Origin: Nymphaea colorata
Lineage: Eukaryota; Streptophyta; Magnoliopsida; Nymphaeales; Nymphaeaceae
Assembly: GCF_008831285.2 (NCBI RefSeq)
Contig: NC_045142.1
Location: forward strand, 9,738,452 to 9,802,451
DNA: 64,000 bases
Direction: 5' to 3'
Part shown: piece after piece, positions 19,679 through 32,775 of the stretch
Layout of the letters: every line of letters begins with the position of its first letter
Numbering within the stretch: position 1 is the stretch's first letter
Notes under the pieces: model-generated
What the model was told of the DNA's origin: nothing
The model's input: the letters and a program-made list of their open reading frames with translations, nothing else
The model's database searches: none
Made by a program: the position numbers and the translations under genes

Positions 19679-22186
19679 TGTTTGCATCCCAAAATTTTCA
19701 TTGGTTTTGGAGTGCTCCAGAAAAATTGAGTTTTGTTTTGAAATAAGAAAGAAAAGAGACTCGCCCGTCAGTACGAGGTTCGACCGTTCCGGGCGCCTTT
19801 ACCGGGGGTAATCAACCAAAGGGCTATGTTTATCATTGATGCATTTCGTTTTAACTTAAACATCTTTTTGATTCTATATGCGGTGTAGAAAATATTGAAA
19901 GTTTGATATTTCAAACTTTTGAAAAGATTCTTGAAAAGTTGCTTGAAAATGTGAAATGTTTTGAGGAAAAAGTGGAACTAGTAAATATCATTTGAAAAAC
20001 TTGTGAAATCATTTTGAAATTACTTTAGTGTTCTCTTAAGACTTTAAGTAGGTTTGAGATTTTGCTCTAATTCGGTTACCACCTAACCAGAGCTTCATCC
20101 CATCTTGCTTAAGTTCTTTTGGAGAGGTGCTTTTGATCATAAGTGAAATAAAGTGGGTGAGAATGCATGGATGCATTTATCCTATATGATTGAAAGAATG
20201 TAAAACATTCCTACCACAACATTCATCTAAAGTCATTCCTACCACAACATACATCTAAGATTTTCTTGTTATAATTATTATATATAAGAAGGAAAAGTTT
20301 TTTTTTTTTGAAAAGAGATAGGGATTGTAGACCATCAAGCATGATTCCAATATTGAGTCATTACTTGGTTTGTGGTCTTAATGAAGTTGGTAAATGAAAA
20401 GTTCGTGAGAGGAGAATGTTAAAAAGAATACAAGAGATAAAACACTCTTATGAAAAGAAAGAGAGAGAAATAGAGAAAGACATGCATATATGTGTACATA
20501 CCATCACATATACACATATATGAAAGCTTAAGAGAAAAAGATGTTTCGATTTGAAGAGAAAGAGAGATTTTAGAGGAAAAGAAAAATATCATATGTATAT
20601 ATGAATATGAGAAATTTTATAAGAGAAGATATTTATCTGGGGAATAAATATTTGAAAGAGAAGAAACAGAGCACATGTACATACCTATTCATGCACATAT
20701 GAAAATTTATAAAATGAAAGAGAAGTGAAAGGGATGATGGTTACATACCTCTAATGAGAAATGACCTAAGGAAGATGAACACCTTCACTTGAAGATCTAA
20801 GATGATGCCTCCAAGAGGGTTGTAGCTTGCTCCAAGTTGGAGAGGAAAATGGAGAGTTGAAGAGGGAGAGAGAGAGAGCTCAAGGGAAACTCTAAGTCTT
20901 CAAGGGAGAATACACTAGAGTTTCTCCCAAGTGCCAATCTTGCCCAAGAGGGGGGGGGGGGGGAATGAGAGGTATTTATAGAAGATTTTGGAGTCAAAAC
21001 CCTAAATTTGAATTTTTTGACTCAAAAAGACTAAAATCACCCTCTAAAATGAGGTTTTTGGTCAAAAGGAGGGGCAAATCGGTTTTGTTTATCCAAAAAG
21101 ACTAAAATTACCCTGTAAAAGGAGGTTTTTGGTCAAAAAAAGGGGCAAATTGGTCTTGTTTACCCAAAAAGACTAAAATTACCCTCTAAAAGGAGATTTT
21201 TAGACAAAGGAGGGGCAAATTGGTCGTGTTTACCCAAAAAGACTAAAATCACCCTCTAAAAGGAGGTTTTTGATTAAAAGGAGGGGCAAATCGGTCTTGT
21301 TTATCCAAAAAGACTAAAATCACCCTCTAAGAAGAGGTTTTTGGTAAAAAAAAGGGGTAAATTGGTCTTGTTTACCCAAAAAGACTAAAATCACCCTCTA
21401 AAAGGAGGTTTTTGATTAAAAGGAGGGGCAAATCGGTCTTGTTTATCCAAAAAGACTAAAATCACCCTCTAAGAAGAGGTTTTTGGTAAAAAAAAAAAGG
21501 ATAAATTGGTCTTGTTTACCCAAAAAGACTAAAATCACCCTCTAAAAGGAGGTTTTTGGTCAAAAGGAGGGGCAAATCAGTCTTGTTTATCCAAAAAGAC
21601 TAAAATCACCCTCCAAAAGGGGGTTTTTGTTCAAAAGAATGGGCAAATTGGTCTTGTTTACCCAAAAAGTCTAAAATCACTCTCTAAAAGGAGGTTTTTG
21701 GGCAAAAAGAGGGGCAAATTGGTCTTGTTTACTCAAAAAGACTAAAATTACCCTCTAAAAGGAGGTTTTTGGTCAAAAGGAGGGACAAATCAGTCTTGTT
21801 TATCCAAAAAGACTAAAATCACCCTCTAGAATGAGGTTTTTGGTCAAAAGATAGGGCAAATTGGTCTTGTTTACCCAAAAAGACTAAAATCACCCTCTAA
21901 AAGGAGGTTTTTGATTAAAAGGAGAGGCAAATTGGTCTTGTTTACCAAAAAAGACTAAAATCACCCTCTAAAAGGAGGTTTTTATTTAAAAGAATGGACA
22001 AATCGTTCTTAAATGCTTGATTTGGATCTGAACTTGGGTTTCAGATCTAATTTAAATCTGAAAGTTGTATTTTGGATTTCATTTGGATCTAAGAGTTGTA
22101 TTGTAGATTTGAATCTTGTGCTTAAATTTGTGTTTCGCACTTAGATAAAACATCATAATCTTTTAGAAAAATTTGGGGTGATTACA
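19679..22186 (-). repeat. 5' LTR of the gypsy element, complete (2508 bp)
   Basis: On the minus strand the LTR starts TGTAATCACCCCAAA and ends GGGATGCAAACA, the TG...CA ends of an LTR. It repeats the sequence at 10060-11842. It carries fourteen 70-bp minisatellite units (21018-22010). It is also related to the solo LTR at 22450-25451 at both ends, but not in the middle. Confidence 0.92.
21018..22010. repeat. LTR minisatellite, about 14 units of 70 bp
   Basis: Same unit as at 11173-11667, with twice the number of copies. LTRs are identical when an element inserts, so the difference arose by unequal exchange or slippage afterwards. Confidence 0.9.
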
Positions 22187-22449
22187 ATGGATATGCAACA
22201 ATCACAAAAAACTGTTATGTTAAGAATTTTAATATTTAAGAAAGAACACTATAAAACAATGGCCACAACCAAAACTCACATGGTCAAAAGCTTTTCTAGT
22301 ATGAGAATTCATATGGGAAGGATTAGCAATATGAACCACATTAAAAATCTCTTTTCTCAGCTAAGTTTTGCTTCCTGCCTTATTTTGCTTGTGCCACATT
22401 ATGGCACTGTTAATGGCAATGATAGAAAATCATGCTGGCAGTGATAATC
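22187..22449. repeat. Tandem array segment between gypsy element and solo LTR
   Basis: Contains the array words AACTGTTATGTTAAG, GAATTCATATGG, GAACCACATTAAAAATCTC and GGCAGTGATAATC in the same order as units at 9600-10059 and 25470-25905. It is the middle piece of the 436-bp array. Confidence 0.65.
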
Positions 22450-25400
22450 TGTTATCACCCCAAATTTTTCAAAAAAGGGGTGTATTCCATTTTCACTCAA
22501 ATCTCAATTATTTCATCTAGAATTAATTCTTGGGCCCTAAGTCAAATCCTAGACCCAAAACAAATTCGAGACTATTCGATTTAGAATGAATTATCAAACC
22601 CATGTTTGAACCCAAACACAAAATTCCAATTCAAAACTCAACTTCCAACGCGAGATTGAAATCCAAAATCTAACTATCATATCCAAATTAGATCCAAAAC
22701 CCAAGTTTAGATCCAAATCAAGCATGTTGAACTCTAAATCTAAAAGCGAGTTCAAAATGACAAACTGGTGCCATGAGCGCCGCACGCACGTGCGCAGACC
22801 TTCCATTTGTTTTATGCTTCTCTCTTGTACCAAGATGTGTTTTTGAGCTTAAATCACTTACTAGAACGTGTTAGTGACCAAGTGATCTGAATCTGGATTC
22901 AAAACGAGCCCAGACTCATTCAAAACGGAGTCGGCCACCTATTTGTAACAAAAACCTTTTTTACACATTTTAAATAAAAAAATGTTTTATCCTTCTTATA
23001 TAAACAACTTTTTTTATTCATTTTATTTGATTTTATTTTGTTAATTAAAAAAAATTGTGCATCAATGCGTTGGGGTGGTCCAGCATGCGCGCTAAGACCC
23101 CTCCCATTTTTGTGTTAAAACTACCCCTTGGGGCAGTTTTGGCCTGGCTTGGTGGGCATTAGCCCTGCCCATACCTCAAAAGGGTGTTTGCAAAGCTAGA
23201 CACTTAGTCAAAGCGTATTTAAAAAAAAAAAATTATTCAAAAATACTTAAAATTCGCATGAAAATCTTGTCGAATTAAAAAAAAAATCAAATTTTGAGTT
23301 TTTGTTCCAAAACTCCCTATAAATACCCCCTTAGTCCTCCCTCTTAGGCATGAGCTAACCCTTGAGGAACCTCCATTGCTTCTTCATTTGAAATATGGAT
23401 TTTTTTAGCTTCCTCTTTCCATTTCTCTCTTCTTCCCTTCTTCCTCTTCTCCAACCTTGAGAGCAAGATTCTCCAAGTTCAAACTCTTCAAGGGAGCATG
23501 AGGAGACCTCTCAGAGGAATACTTTCATTATCTTGGTTCATATGGGGCAATCCTAAGATCATTCAAAGGAGGAGGCTCATCTATATTTGATGTATTAGTC
23601 CTCCATTTTGATTTTCATTTCCTCGTGCAACCTCCCAATGGCCGTGCAAGAAAGCTCTAAAGATTTTCTATCCAGAGTCGAGAGCTACTCTTGAGTGCAC
23701 TGGAGTATGAGCAAAACAAAATAAATCTCATTTCTTCATTTATTTTCAAGAATATGCTTGTTATATTGCTTTACTCACTGTTTATGCTTGAGATGATTCT
23801 TAGGCGTGATATATTAAGTTTCTTTAAGTAATGAGCAAATGCACAACGAGAATGAGTGTTAGGGGTTTGGGATTTTCTCACTTTTATGTTGATTTTTGAA
23901 GTTAGGACTTATCCAACCCGGGAAAGCCATTTACAAATATGTACATGTTAAAGTGCATCTTCATGTCATTCTCACGCTTAGTTTCTTTTTTAATTACCCG
24001 ATTAGAAACCCCAATGAGTACTTTATCATGTTGTTCTCCATTCCATGTATGTTTAATTTTCTTCCATACCCAATGGTGGAAGAAATCGATCTTCTTGTAA
24101 TAATTGTGGTTTTTCATGTTCACATACAAAAATATTTAGAATCATATTTTCCAAAAGATTTTCAAAAGCAAAAACCTCCTTTAATGAGGCCTTAGAGACT
24201 TAGTCTAGGCTCTTGCACGAGTCCAAGTTCCTCTCCGGTAAAAATTAAAGTCGGATATTTTCAAGTTATTTATTGATTTCAATTCTCATGAAGATATATG
24301 TGTATGTACATATTATATATGTATACGTTCACATGACTATCTCTCTTTGTCTTTCTCTTTTTATGATTTAACATATTTTTTACAAACTCTCGTATACGTA
24401 TATATATAAATATATATACAAGTATTTCATTATAAAATCTCTCTCGCTCTTTCTAAAATCTTCTTTTCCCTCTCTATTTGATCTAAACTTCCTCTTTGCA
24501 AGCTTTTATATACATATCCATACATATATATATACATATATATGTATATATAAGTATGTACATGCATACAACTCTCTCTCTCTTTTAAATTCTTTGTTTT
24601 GTGATTTTCAAAATTTCTTTCTCTCTCTCTTTCCCCATATTCTTCTTGTATTCAAGTTTTTCTTTTCCGATCTTTTAAATATTTTTCTCCCAAGATCTTT
24701 TTATTTGTCGATTTCATTAAGACCAAAACTCAACTAGTGACCCAATATTGGAATCATGCTTGATGGCTTACAACCTCATTCTATTTTCAAAAACTTTTTG
24801 CTTTTCACAAAAGTACTTATGGCAATTTTATAAATAAAAATGAGAAACTTAAATGCATGTGTTGGTAGGAATGTTCTTAGATGAATGTTATGGTAAAAAT
24901 GAATGATTTCATTCTAATCATGTAGGATCAATGCATTCACACATTCACATTCACTTGACACCATGAATGATCACAAGCACCTTTCTAAAAGAATTTAAGC
25001 AATATGAGATGGAGCTCTGACTAAGTAGTAACCAAATTAGAGCAAGACCTCAAACCTACTTAAAGTCTTAAGAGAACACCAAAGTGATTTCAAAAGGTAA
25101 TCTTCAAAACTTTCCAAATGATATTTGTAAAGATTTTTCCATTTAAGATTTTTTAAATCAAAATATTTTACAATCTCAAATGATTCTTCAAAAACTTCCT
25201 CAAAAATTTGAAATATTAAGTCTTCCATATTTCCTCAAGCATTGCACCACATTTAGAATGAAAAGATGTTTAAGTAAAAATGAAATGTATCAAGTATAAG
25301 CATAGCCCTTGGAATGATTACCTCCAGTAAAGGCATAGGGAATGATTGATCCTCGTACCGACTGACGAGTCCCTTTCTCTCTCATTTCAAAACAAAACCT

Positions 25401-25451
25401 CATTTCTTTGGAGCACTTCAAAAACTAAAAATTTTTTTGGGGATGCAAACA
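22450..25451 (+). mobile_element. Solo LTR of a gypsy element, 3002 bp, TSD TAATC
   Basis: Starts TGTTATCACCCCAAATTT and ends GGGGATGCAAACA, which are the ends of the neighbouring gypsy LTR in inverted orientation. It is bounded by perfect five-base duplications TAATC (22445-22449 and 25452-25456). No internal domain follows, so it is a solo LTR left by recombination. The 24720-25451 part matches the reverse of 19679-20400. The middle differs, has pyrimidine and TATA-rich stretches at 24290-24660, and lacks the 70-bp minisatellite. The open frames inside it are not genes. Confidence 0.93.
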
Positions 25452-26265
25452 TAATCTCATAGCAGTTTAATTGGAAGTGTGCAATTGAAATGAGAAATCA
25501 TAAATCCCCATCCAAAATAAAAGAAATCAAATCAAAGCTCATCAAAATTTTGGTAGTAAAGCATTGAAGATTATAATGCAATCAAGAAAAATCTAAACAT
25601 AGAAAAGAAATCTAATGATCACCAAACACCTGGCTAACACCTCAATGGAGCAACAACTATAGAAACAACTATGTAAAGGTTTTTTTTTCTGTAGTAGAAA
25701 AATGCCAACCATGTATGAATGATGACAATAACAAAAACACACAAAATTATGTTTTTGCTATGTGAGAATTCGAGGTGGTAGGATTGTCAAATGTGAACCA
25801 CATTAAAAATCTCTTTTCCTGCCTAATTTTCTTTTCCTTGTTGATTTAGTAGTATCTCATTATAATACAAAAGCATAACACCAGCAGTAATAACCTCATG
25901 GCAGCTTGATTATAGGAGTATAATTGGAATGAGAAATCATCGATTTCCATCCAAGAGGAAATAAATTGTACCAAAGCTAGTCAAAATTTTAGAGATAAAG
26001 TGCCAAATATTATGACGGTAGCCAAGAATAACCTTAATAGAGAAAGAAATTTGGTGACCACCACACAATTGGCTGACACCTCAATGTATAAGCAACTATT
26101 ACAGAAATTGTTATGTAAAGATTTCTTGTAACATGAAACTTCATGTACAAATGATGAATCTGACCAAAACTCTCATGATCAAGCTTTTGACGTGTGAGAA
26201 TTCATGGTGGTAGGATTGTCAAATTTGAACCATGCTAAAATTCCTTTTTCTTGCATGCTAAAACC
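25452..26265. repeat. Tandem array, right part (about two units of 436 bp)
   Basis: CTCATAGCAGTTTAATT at 25455 and CTCATGGCAGCTTGATT at about 25891 mark successive unit starts 436 bases apart. Each is followed by the ordered words GAAATCATC, ACCACCA, GCTGACACCTCAATG, GTTATGTAAAG and GGTAGGATTGTCAAAT. The array ends near 26265. Confidence 0.7.
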
Positions 26266-29200
26266 ATGATTATGTGTGTGCATGCTTGAATCATTACTAA
26301 AAGAAAGTTATGTTATAGTGATTTGTCAATACCATTGTTTGCAAAATTTCTTAACTTTGCATATAGACCGTGTAAATAAGATCTTTTGTCCATACTCCCT
26401 TCAGTTTTCCATGTGCAAGCATCCAAAAGACAAGACCCAACCTATCAATACTGGGTCTGACTATTCTCGTTGCATTTACTAGGGGTAATTAGACCAATGA
26501 CTAGACCTTATGTTTTAATATCTATTGATTAGATGACGTCCAAATCCTAAGAAAGCAAATGTGCACTGAATTTGAGATCATGCAAATCTTAAAATCTAAT
26601 TGGACCATGAAAAATGTGACTTGTCAACCCAAAAAACTCAAAATAAACAATGATATTTAAAACTTCTAATTTTACAAAACATAAAGTTTTATTCCGTGTA
26701 GAAACATAAATATTTTGATTTATAAATGCCTTGTACTGTTTTAAGCAACTGAAAATTGTTCCCTTAAATTTAAAACAGAATGCGTGTTTGATTTTTAAAT
26801 AATTTCAAGCAAGTATATATTTCCTAAATAGTTACTACCATGAAATGTGATACATAGATTATGACTAATCATCTTTTATATGTAAACAGTATCCAACTAT
26901 ATATTCTTAACTTCAAAATGATTTCGCGATCAGCTTTTCACCATTTATTTTTGTATGCAGTTAAATATAATAGCTTTTTCTATTTATGTAACCTTTTCCA
27001 TTCTTCTTCTTCTTCTGGATGGCTGCTCTCTGATAGGCCGAAAAGAGATTGCAAAGTTGCATTACAGAAAGGTAACATTCAGTAGTGCACCGTGACATTG
27101 ACTACTTTTTCGGCGCTTGCATCTCAGAATGTCAGAAACTCTCTTTCTCTGTGGTTGTGATGAACTGATGTTGATCCTCTTGTAGTCTGCTTCGATATGA
27201 TAAAATAGATGTTGGCGCTCGTCCTATTCTCATGGAGGAGATGACAGTACTGAAGCGAAGATGCATGAACAAGCTCATGCTGAATTCTTATTAAAATTAG
27301 GGTAATCAAGCGCAATCAGTTCGTGTGGCTGGTATTCAACCGGCTCAAATAAACAATTTAGATTCCTATACAGTGTGTAAATATTGATCCAAATTATTGC
27401 GCAAGTTGGACAGTCTCCAGGTTTGGATTCTTTGTCGTGCTCAGGCAAGTGCATGCGCAAGAAGGGAGGCACGTAGGTGCAAATGAAGCCTGCCAATTTA
27501 ATTTCAAGGGAGTGATCATATAATTTCATAATATATTAGATTAAACCTTCTAAAACGTCTATCTGCGCGTCATCCATTATATTTATTATTTATTTTTTGG
27601 ACGGACCGGCAGATCAGAATGTCCAAAAATGTAGTATTATTGAGATGAATCACTATTTCTCCATGATTGAATTTTATGACTTGATGAGGTATTGATTTTC
27701 AAATATATGTGTAAGATCTGAGCTAGATGCATTCAAATTTTATGATTTCCCCCCCCTTTGAATCCTACATTTTTTGACGTAGAATTTGCCCACATATACG
27801 GTTGGACTGACTACGAAAAACAACTTAAAAACGATGGCTGGACGGTTGGATGGAAGACAGACGCATATGGACGGTTGGATGAAAGACAGACGCATATAGT
27901 GAGCTTTTAATTGAATGAAACTCTATAATAATACCAGTAAGGTTTAAGAAAATCCAGTATATTATCAAGTTTGAAGACTTACAAGCGATGCCGCGGCATG
28001 GGAAATATATATATATATATATATATATAAAAAGAAGGGCATACAGAACTTGCCAATTCAGCTTAAAGAACACGTTTATAACTAATCTTAATTTGTTCGT
28101 TCATGCATCTGCACATAAATTTTGACGGTGTAACCCGAACAAGCTGTAGCTTAAGTTGGATAACAAAGAAGAAATTGATGACTTAAATTCTATTGCTGAT
28201 GGATAGCATTCAAAATTATGAAAGACTACTACTCTAGTCTCACACAGCGTCACATTGGCAAGCATCCAGTTGGTACCAAGTGACCAAGCCATGTGGTACT
28301 GCCGTCTATTGCACCCCCTGAAGACCGAAGCTGGTTAATTTCTTTGGGTGCTTCAATAGTATATCGTATGGAAGGATGTGATTGTGTACGTGAATTTTAT
28401 TTTTCTAGGTTGTAAGCGTCTGGTGTTTTTTCCCCCTAATTTTCTTCTTAAACCCACATTTATACGAAACTAACAAATTCATCCCTGCTCTATTGCCAGT
28501 GAATTCACCCTAACAAAGTTACTCTTAAAACAAACTTTTCTTTTCAACTTAAACCTTGATAAGCAGCTGAAGATCAACAAACAATGAGGAAAATGGGTTT
28601 TATGTAATTATATATATATATATATATCAAATCTCCATAGCCTTGGTGGTTTAAATAATTATTCCTAAGTAAACATTAAAAAATAAAGAATCTAGCGGAA
28701 CGTTTGATGTGACGAAAAGACTTCAGGAAAATGTATTATCTGCCTTGATAGATGCTACTGCTTAGGTATTTGGGCTTCCCTTGGTATATTTATAATTTTC
28801 ATATGATCCAAGAGAACAAAATTTGTGACCTCGCATGGTTTATGTTTTTGGATGAGCTAGCTTACCTAATGGGATAGAACAGCATTTTAGCCCCACGTTC
28901 AATATAAACGGAGGAGAAGCGTATTTTTCATTTTTTATCTTTATAAAATCTTTTTTTTTTTTTACTTTTTCTCAAATTTTTTTGTTCTATAAGATATTTT
29001 TTCATCATTTCAAGTATCAAATAGTTTAGATGATGCTAAAGCCATGTTAAACAAATTATGTTAGAGTATATCAAAATAATTCTTTTTTTAGAAAGAAATT
29101 ATTTTGATTGGAAAAATCAGGTATGATCTTCAAATTAACATGGTTTTAGTGTAATCAAGGCCCTAAACCTTTGACTGCAATCTTGAGCTAAAAACTTAAA

Positions 29201-29953
29201 AAGTCCAGAAGTGCAGGTTCAACCTTTTTCAACTCTTCGAAAGTTAGGTCTTGAAGTCATTGCAAATTTTATCTTTTCATTACTATCAAAATTAACGAAC
29301 TTTTTAACTTTTATCGCTTTCCCAGCCGTTCATGATCCGGCGGACGAAGGGCATCAGAAATTTTGAAAAATCAACACGCCGCCTCTCTCGTTCCTTTGTG
29401 CTCACGTGATTTTTTGACCGTTTACCGTTTGATTAAGGCCCAGTATATATGGGGAACGATTAAATCATATCCCACCACAGAATATTACACCAAATTTGTT
29501 CAACTTATCTATCAACTATGAAATAAATGTATAATTTAAAAACGAAATTAAGAATTAAAAAATAATTTAATATTCGAAATTGCTTTAAAAATGAAAACCA
29601 AAAGCATGAATCCATATAAGTCATGCATCCCACCGGGATCCAGTTAGACAAATATAACTGCAGAAGTCGGTCCAGTGCTCAAGGGCAATTCAGATCTGAA
29701 TCTGATCCATTTACGATTCTCAACGATCAAATACGTAGCGAGTTGATTTGATTCAGACATTATTCATCTTTCTTATTTAATTCTCTTTTTTTTACATTTA
29801 ATTCTCCAAAAAAAACTTTTTATTTTAAGATTGGTATTCCATTGAAGAAGGGATTTTCATGAGGATGGTGTGTGTGAAGATAAACATGAGAATATCATTT
29901 GGGATGAGAGGCCAATCCGATACACATGCATGGTTTATCTTAATCGGTAAACT

Positions 29954-29956
<3 letters not shown>
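26266..29956. other. No gene recognised
   Basis: AT-rich DNA with scattered short open frames on both strands. None shows a recognisable family motif or believable splice structure. It holds (AT)n tracts at about 28006-28029 and 28609-28627. A pair of 24-base direct repeats built on ATGGACGGTTGGATG and AAGACAGACGCATAT lies at 27837-27899. Confidence 0.4.

Positions 29957-30027
<71 letters not shown>
29957..30027. repeat. Long (AT)n microsatellite, about 70 bp
   Basis: An uninterrupted run of AT dinucleotides of about 70 bases, the longest in the window, 290 bases upstream of the candidate first exon at 30315. Confidence 0.95.
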
Positions 30028-30029
<2 letters not shown>

Positions 30030-30190
30030 TCATTCGCTGGTCACAATAAACGCAAGAGTCCTGCTCAATACTCAAGCCTTCTCTGCAACTAAGAGAGAGA
30101 GAGAGAGAGAAAGAGAGATCGGATACATTTGCTGGATAGAATTCTAAGTATTAAGAGGATTCTGGTCTTGACTGAACTCTTTGGCAAGCA

Positions 30191-30233
30191 CACGTGAACC
30201 ACATCGAAGATCAAGATTTGCACTCTATAAATA
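30191..30233 (+). promoter_or_regulatory. Candidate promoter: G-box and TATA box
   Basis: A palindromic CACGTG G-box at 30191-30196 is followed by CTATAAATA at 30225-30233. This lies about 80 bases before the ATG at 30315, a normal spacing for a plant core promoter. It supports the reading of 30315-30624 as a first exon but is not proof of it. Confidence 0.45.
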
Positions 30234-30314
30234 CCAGCACTACAAAGAAGTTTTACAGAATCTCTGCTATCTTGATCCTGAGATCGAAAGTGAGTAGAGA
30301 GACAGAGGCAAGGG

Positions 30315-30624
30315 ATGCCCACAGAGGCGTTGGCCATGGCTGGGGCTGATTGGATGGAGTATAGTGCCGCTTTGTCGTCGGAGGAGCAGGAGGGTGCTGC
30401 TGATAAGGAGATGGTACCAACATCTCTGTTGGGGGAAAGCTTGGACGTCAGCGAGGTCACTTCCAGGATCGAGAGATCGAATCTTGAAGAAGATGTGGAG
30501 AAGACGAAGCAGTTGCTGAAGCTGTGGGCAAAGGCTGTTGCTTGCTCTTTGAAGAAGACTATGGTGCATGGCCACTGCCAAGACGCATACGGCGGCTCAC
30601 TTGTCAAACAACGACGCCATGGAG
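30315..30624 (+). CDS. Possible first exon of an unknown protein
   Basis: An open frame starts at 30315, 82 bases after a TATA box, with a second in-frame Met at the eighth codon (MAGADWMEYS). It runs about 103 codons to a plausible donor GAG/GTTAGT at 30624-30625; read through, it stops at once. The product is acidic at first, with runs of Glu (SSEEQEG). It then has a short predicted helix (EEDVEKTKQLLKLWAKAVA, about residues 58-76) and a basic end. No family was recognised and no partner exon could be joined in phase. It could be a real first exon, a captured gene fragment, or chance. The opposite strand also has an open frame but lacks these signals. Confidence 0.35.
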
Positions 30625-30639
30625 GTTAGTTAGCGAGCT

Positions 30640-32775
30640 CTGCAGATGGCTCGTGTATGTTTCACCTGAGGGCTAACACAATGGAGACGTGGAGATAGAG
30701 AGAGGGAGAGAGATTTTTTAACTGGATTTGTTTCTTTTGTTGATTTTACTAATTCGATTTCTTTAATATTTTGTCGTGATCCTTCAATTTTGACATGTTA
30801 TAAGGCTAATAACATTGATGAAAAAACAATTGATCTCAATGAAAGATTGTTTCGATCGATCGCCATCCCTTGATATCTCTAAGTTCAATGAGGAGATCAT
30901 GAGTTCAACACTTGAATCATATATTTTTCAGCTAAAATCCATACTAAGTATTAACATTCATATGTGGTCGTAGTTAACGCTTCAATATATATAACACTTC
31001 GATACCTGAGAGTCCATTACTATCGAAATAATCGACAGCAGTGCGAAGTTCTTATTCTAGATTCAATCTCTTCCACCTCCTTCAAATTCCTTGAGATTTG
31101 GTTTTCTTGTTGAACAGTTGTGCAATCTCCAGCATTGATTTGGCCGTCATGCATGTCATGAACGCAAAATCAAGCCCATGATTATGAAAACTATATCTTC
31201 CTAGATACCCTTAGTTAATTACCACTTCGTTATTAAATTCACCTCATAATTGATTCACTGCCTATAAAACCTACGTAAAAATGTTGCATAAAGGAACAAA
31301 TTATTGCATTATGAACTTGTTATATGCACGTGCATAATACGGATCGACGTCGATTTCAATCGTTCAAATATTTAAAAATAAGTTAATTAATTAAAATTTA
31401 ATTAGAAATTGGATTTGGTTCCGCGTGTGTGTATATATATATATATATATACATACGGCGACATGTAATTGGACTCGATTGATTTTAGATTAGGATTCAC
31501 AGGAACATACGATTGGGTAATATTGGACAACTTAAATCTATATTCCAGGTTTCCGTTTCAGTGTTAATAATCGCTATATTCGGACGTCGATGCAGACACA
31601 ATTGCCCGCAAGTAAGATTTCAATTGACTGGCCATGGTTTGTGATGAGATGCAAACATATATGACAGTTTTTTCTTCACTGGATGCAGTAGGAGAGAGTG
31701 CATTCAATTATCTGCAGACCCTATGGAGATAAGGTGTGGGTGGAAGCTTCCGCCTTTTGTCGGGCAGTGGGAAACCCCCTCACCTGAAAATGGATTTGAC
31801 ACATCACCACATTAGTTCTGTTAAATGCATAAGCCTTGAAACCATAGAATCTTTGTAACGCCTAAGAAGCACAGTGAGATCTAAGTATACTCCTAGGCTC
31901 ATTGTCACAAAAAAAAAACACGTTTTATTAAAAAAAAACATGAGAAAAACTTCAAAAAAAGGGTCAGCTGAAAAAAAGGGGGAAAATGTATTTTTTTTAA
32001 GACGTCAAAATTAAAAAAAAAAAGAATAAACCACGTTTTATTCTTTTTATTTATATTTTTCACATTTTTAATTTTTTTTTCCCTTTTCAATTTTTCCCTT
32101 TTTCCCTTTTTATATTTTTTATTACCAGATTTTTTATTTTACATCTTATTTAGTTTGTTGGCTTTTCAAAAATTTATCGAGATTTTCCCAAAAAAACAAC
32201 TTTGTCATACTGTACCTAAGAAAAACATGGTCATTTTATACCCAAAAACTGTATTTGTGACAATGCTCCTACCTGTGCTGTTTGCACCTACTCTTCTTAC
32301 CACCAGTGATGGTATTAATGTGAGTATTAAGTTGGATATTTTTTAATAATTAATTTTAATGGATTTGGTTTTTTTTTTAACCGCAGTGTTTGGTTTATAT
32401 ATGTGTGTGTGTGTGTGAAAAATTTGAATGTTGAGTCTGTCGTCACTGAGTCATCTAACTAGGTCATTCAATTTACTATTATAGATGGTTAACAGAAAAA
32501 GAATGAGAAAAAAGTGATGGACATTTTTGTCATCTATTATTATTTTACACATTTTTCTCTTTGTTTTTCTCTCAACCATCTATTTGCTCTTGTAAAATGA
32601 CTAGTAACTTTGTATTGTTCATTTTTGTCTTGTTTGTTATTTTGTCTCTTATTGACTTGCAAATTTGATATAGGCCCCTCTTCTCGTTTGAGTTTTGCTT
32701 TTTTCTTCACTCAACATGCTATAACATGGTCAATTTTCTTCTCTTTTGTTTTTTTTTTTTTATCTATTTTTTTTT
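30640..32775. other. No gene recognised
   Basis: Non-coding AT-rich DNA. It includes a (TA)n tract near 31434-31450 and long A and T homopolymer stretches around 31908-32110. No recognisable element ends were seen. Confidence 0.4.

Larger units (their letters stand above)
10060..22186 (-). mobile_element. Ty3/gypsy retrotransposon, Tat/Ogre type, non-autonomous
   Basis: A 12.1-kb element on the minus strand. In transcription order it has a 5' LTR (19679-22186), PBS (19662-19676), plant-mobile-domain-like ORF1, gag, protease, a fused RT/RNase H remnant, integrase, 3' tandem repeats, PPT, and a truncated 3' LTR (10060-11842). The extra ORF before gag, the TGGCGAC-type PBS, the large LTRs and the IDGGSGLN protease motif together point to the Tat/Ogre lineage. 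Many in-frame stops and the missing RT palm make it unable to replicate alone. The 3' LTR lacks its last 232 bases, and the adjoining array sequence is also missing, so the target duplication is lost. Confidence 0.9.

Noticed and set aside
22178-22444. 88-codon plus-strand open frame
   Set aside because: It lies in a unit of the 436-bp array, and its counterparts in other units are not open.
30089-30607. 172-codon minus-strand open frame
   Set aside because: It is the antisense of the 30315 exon, starts in sequence without promoter signals, and ends in a GA-repeat translation.
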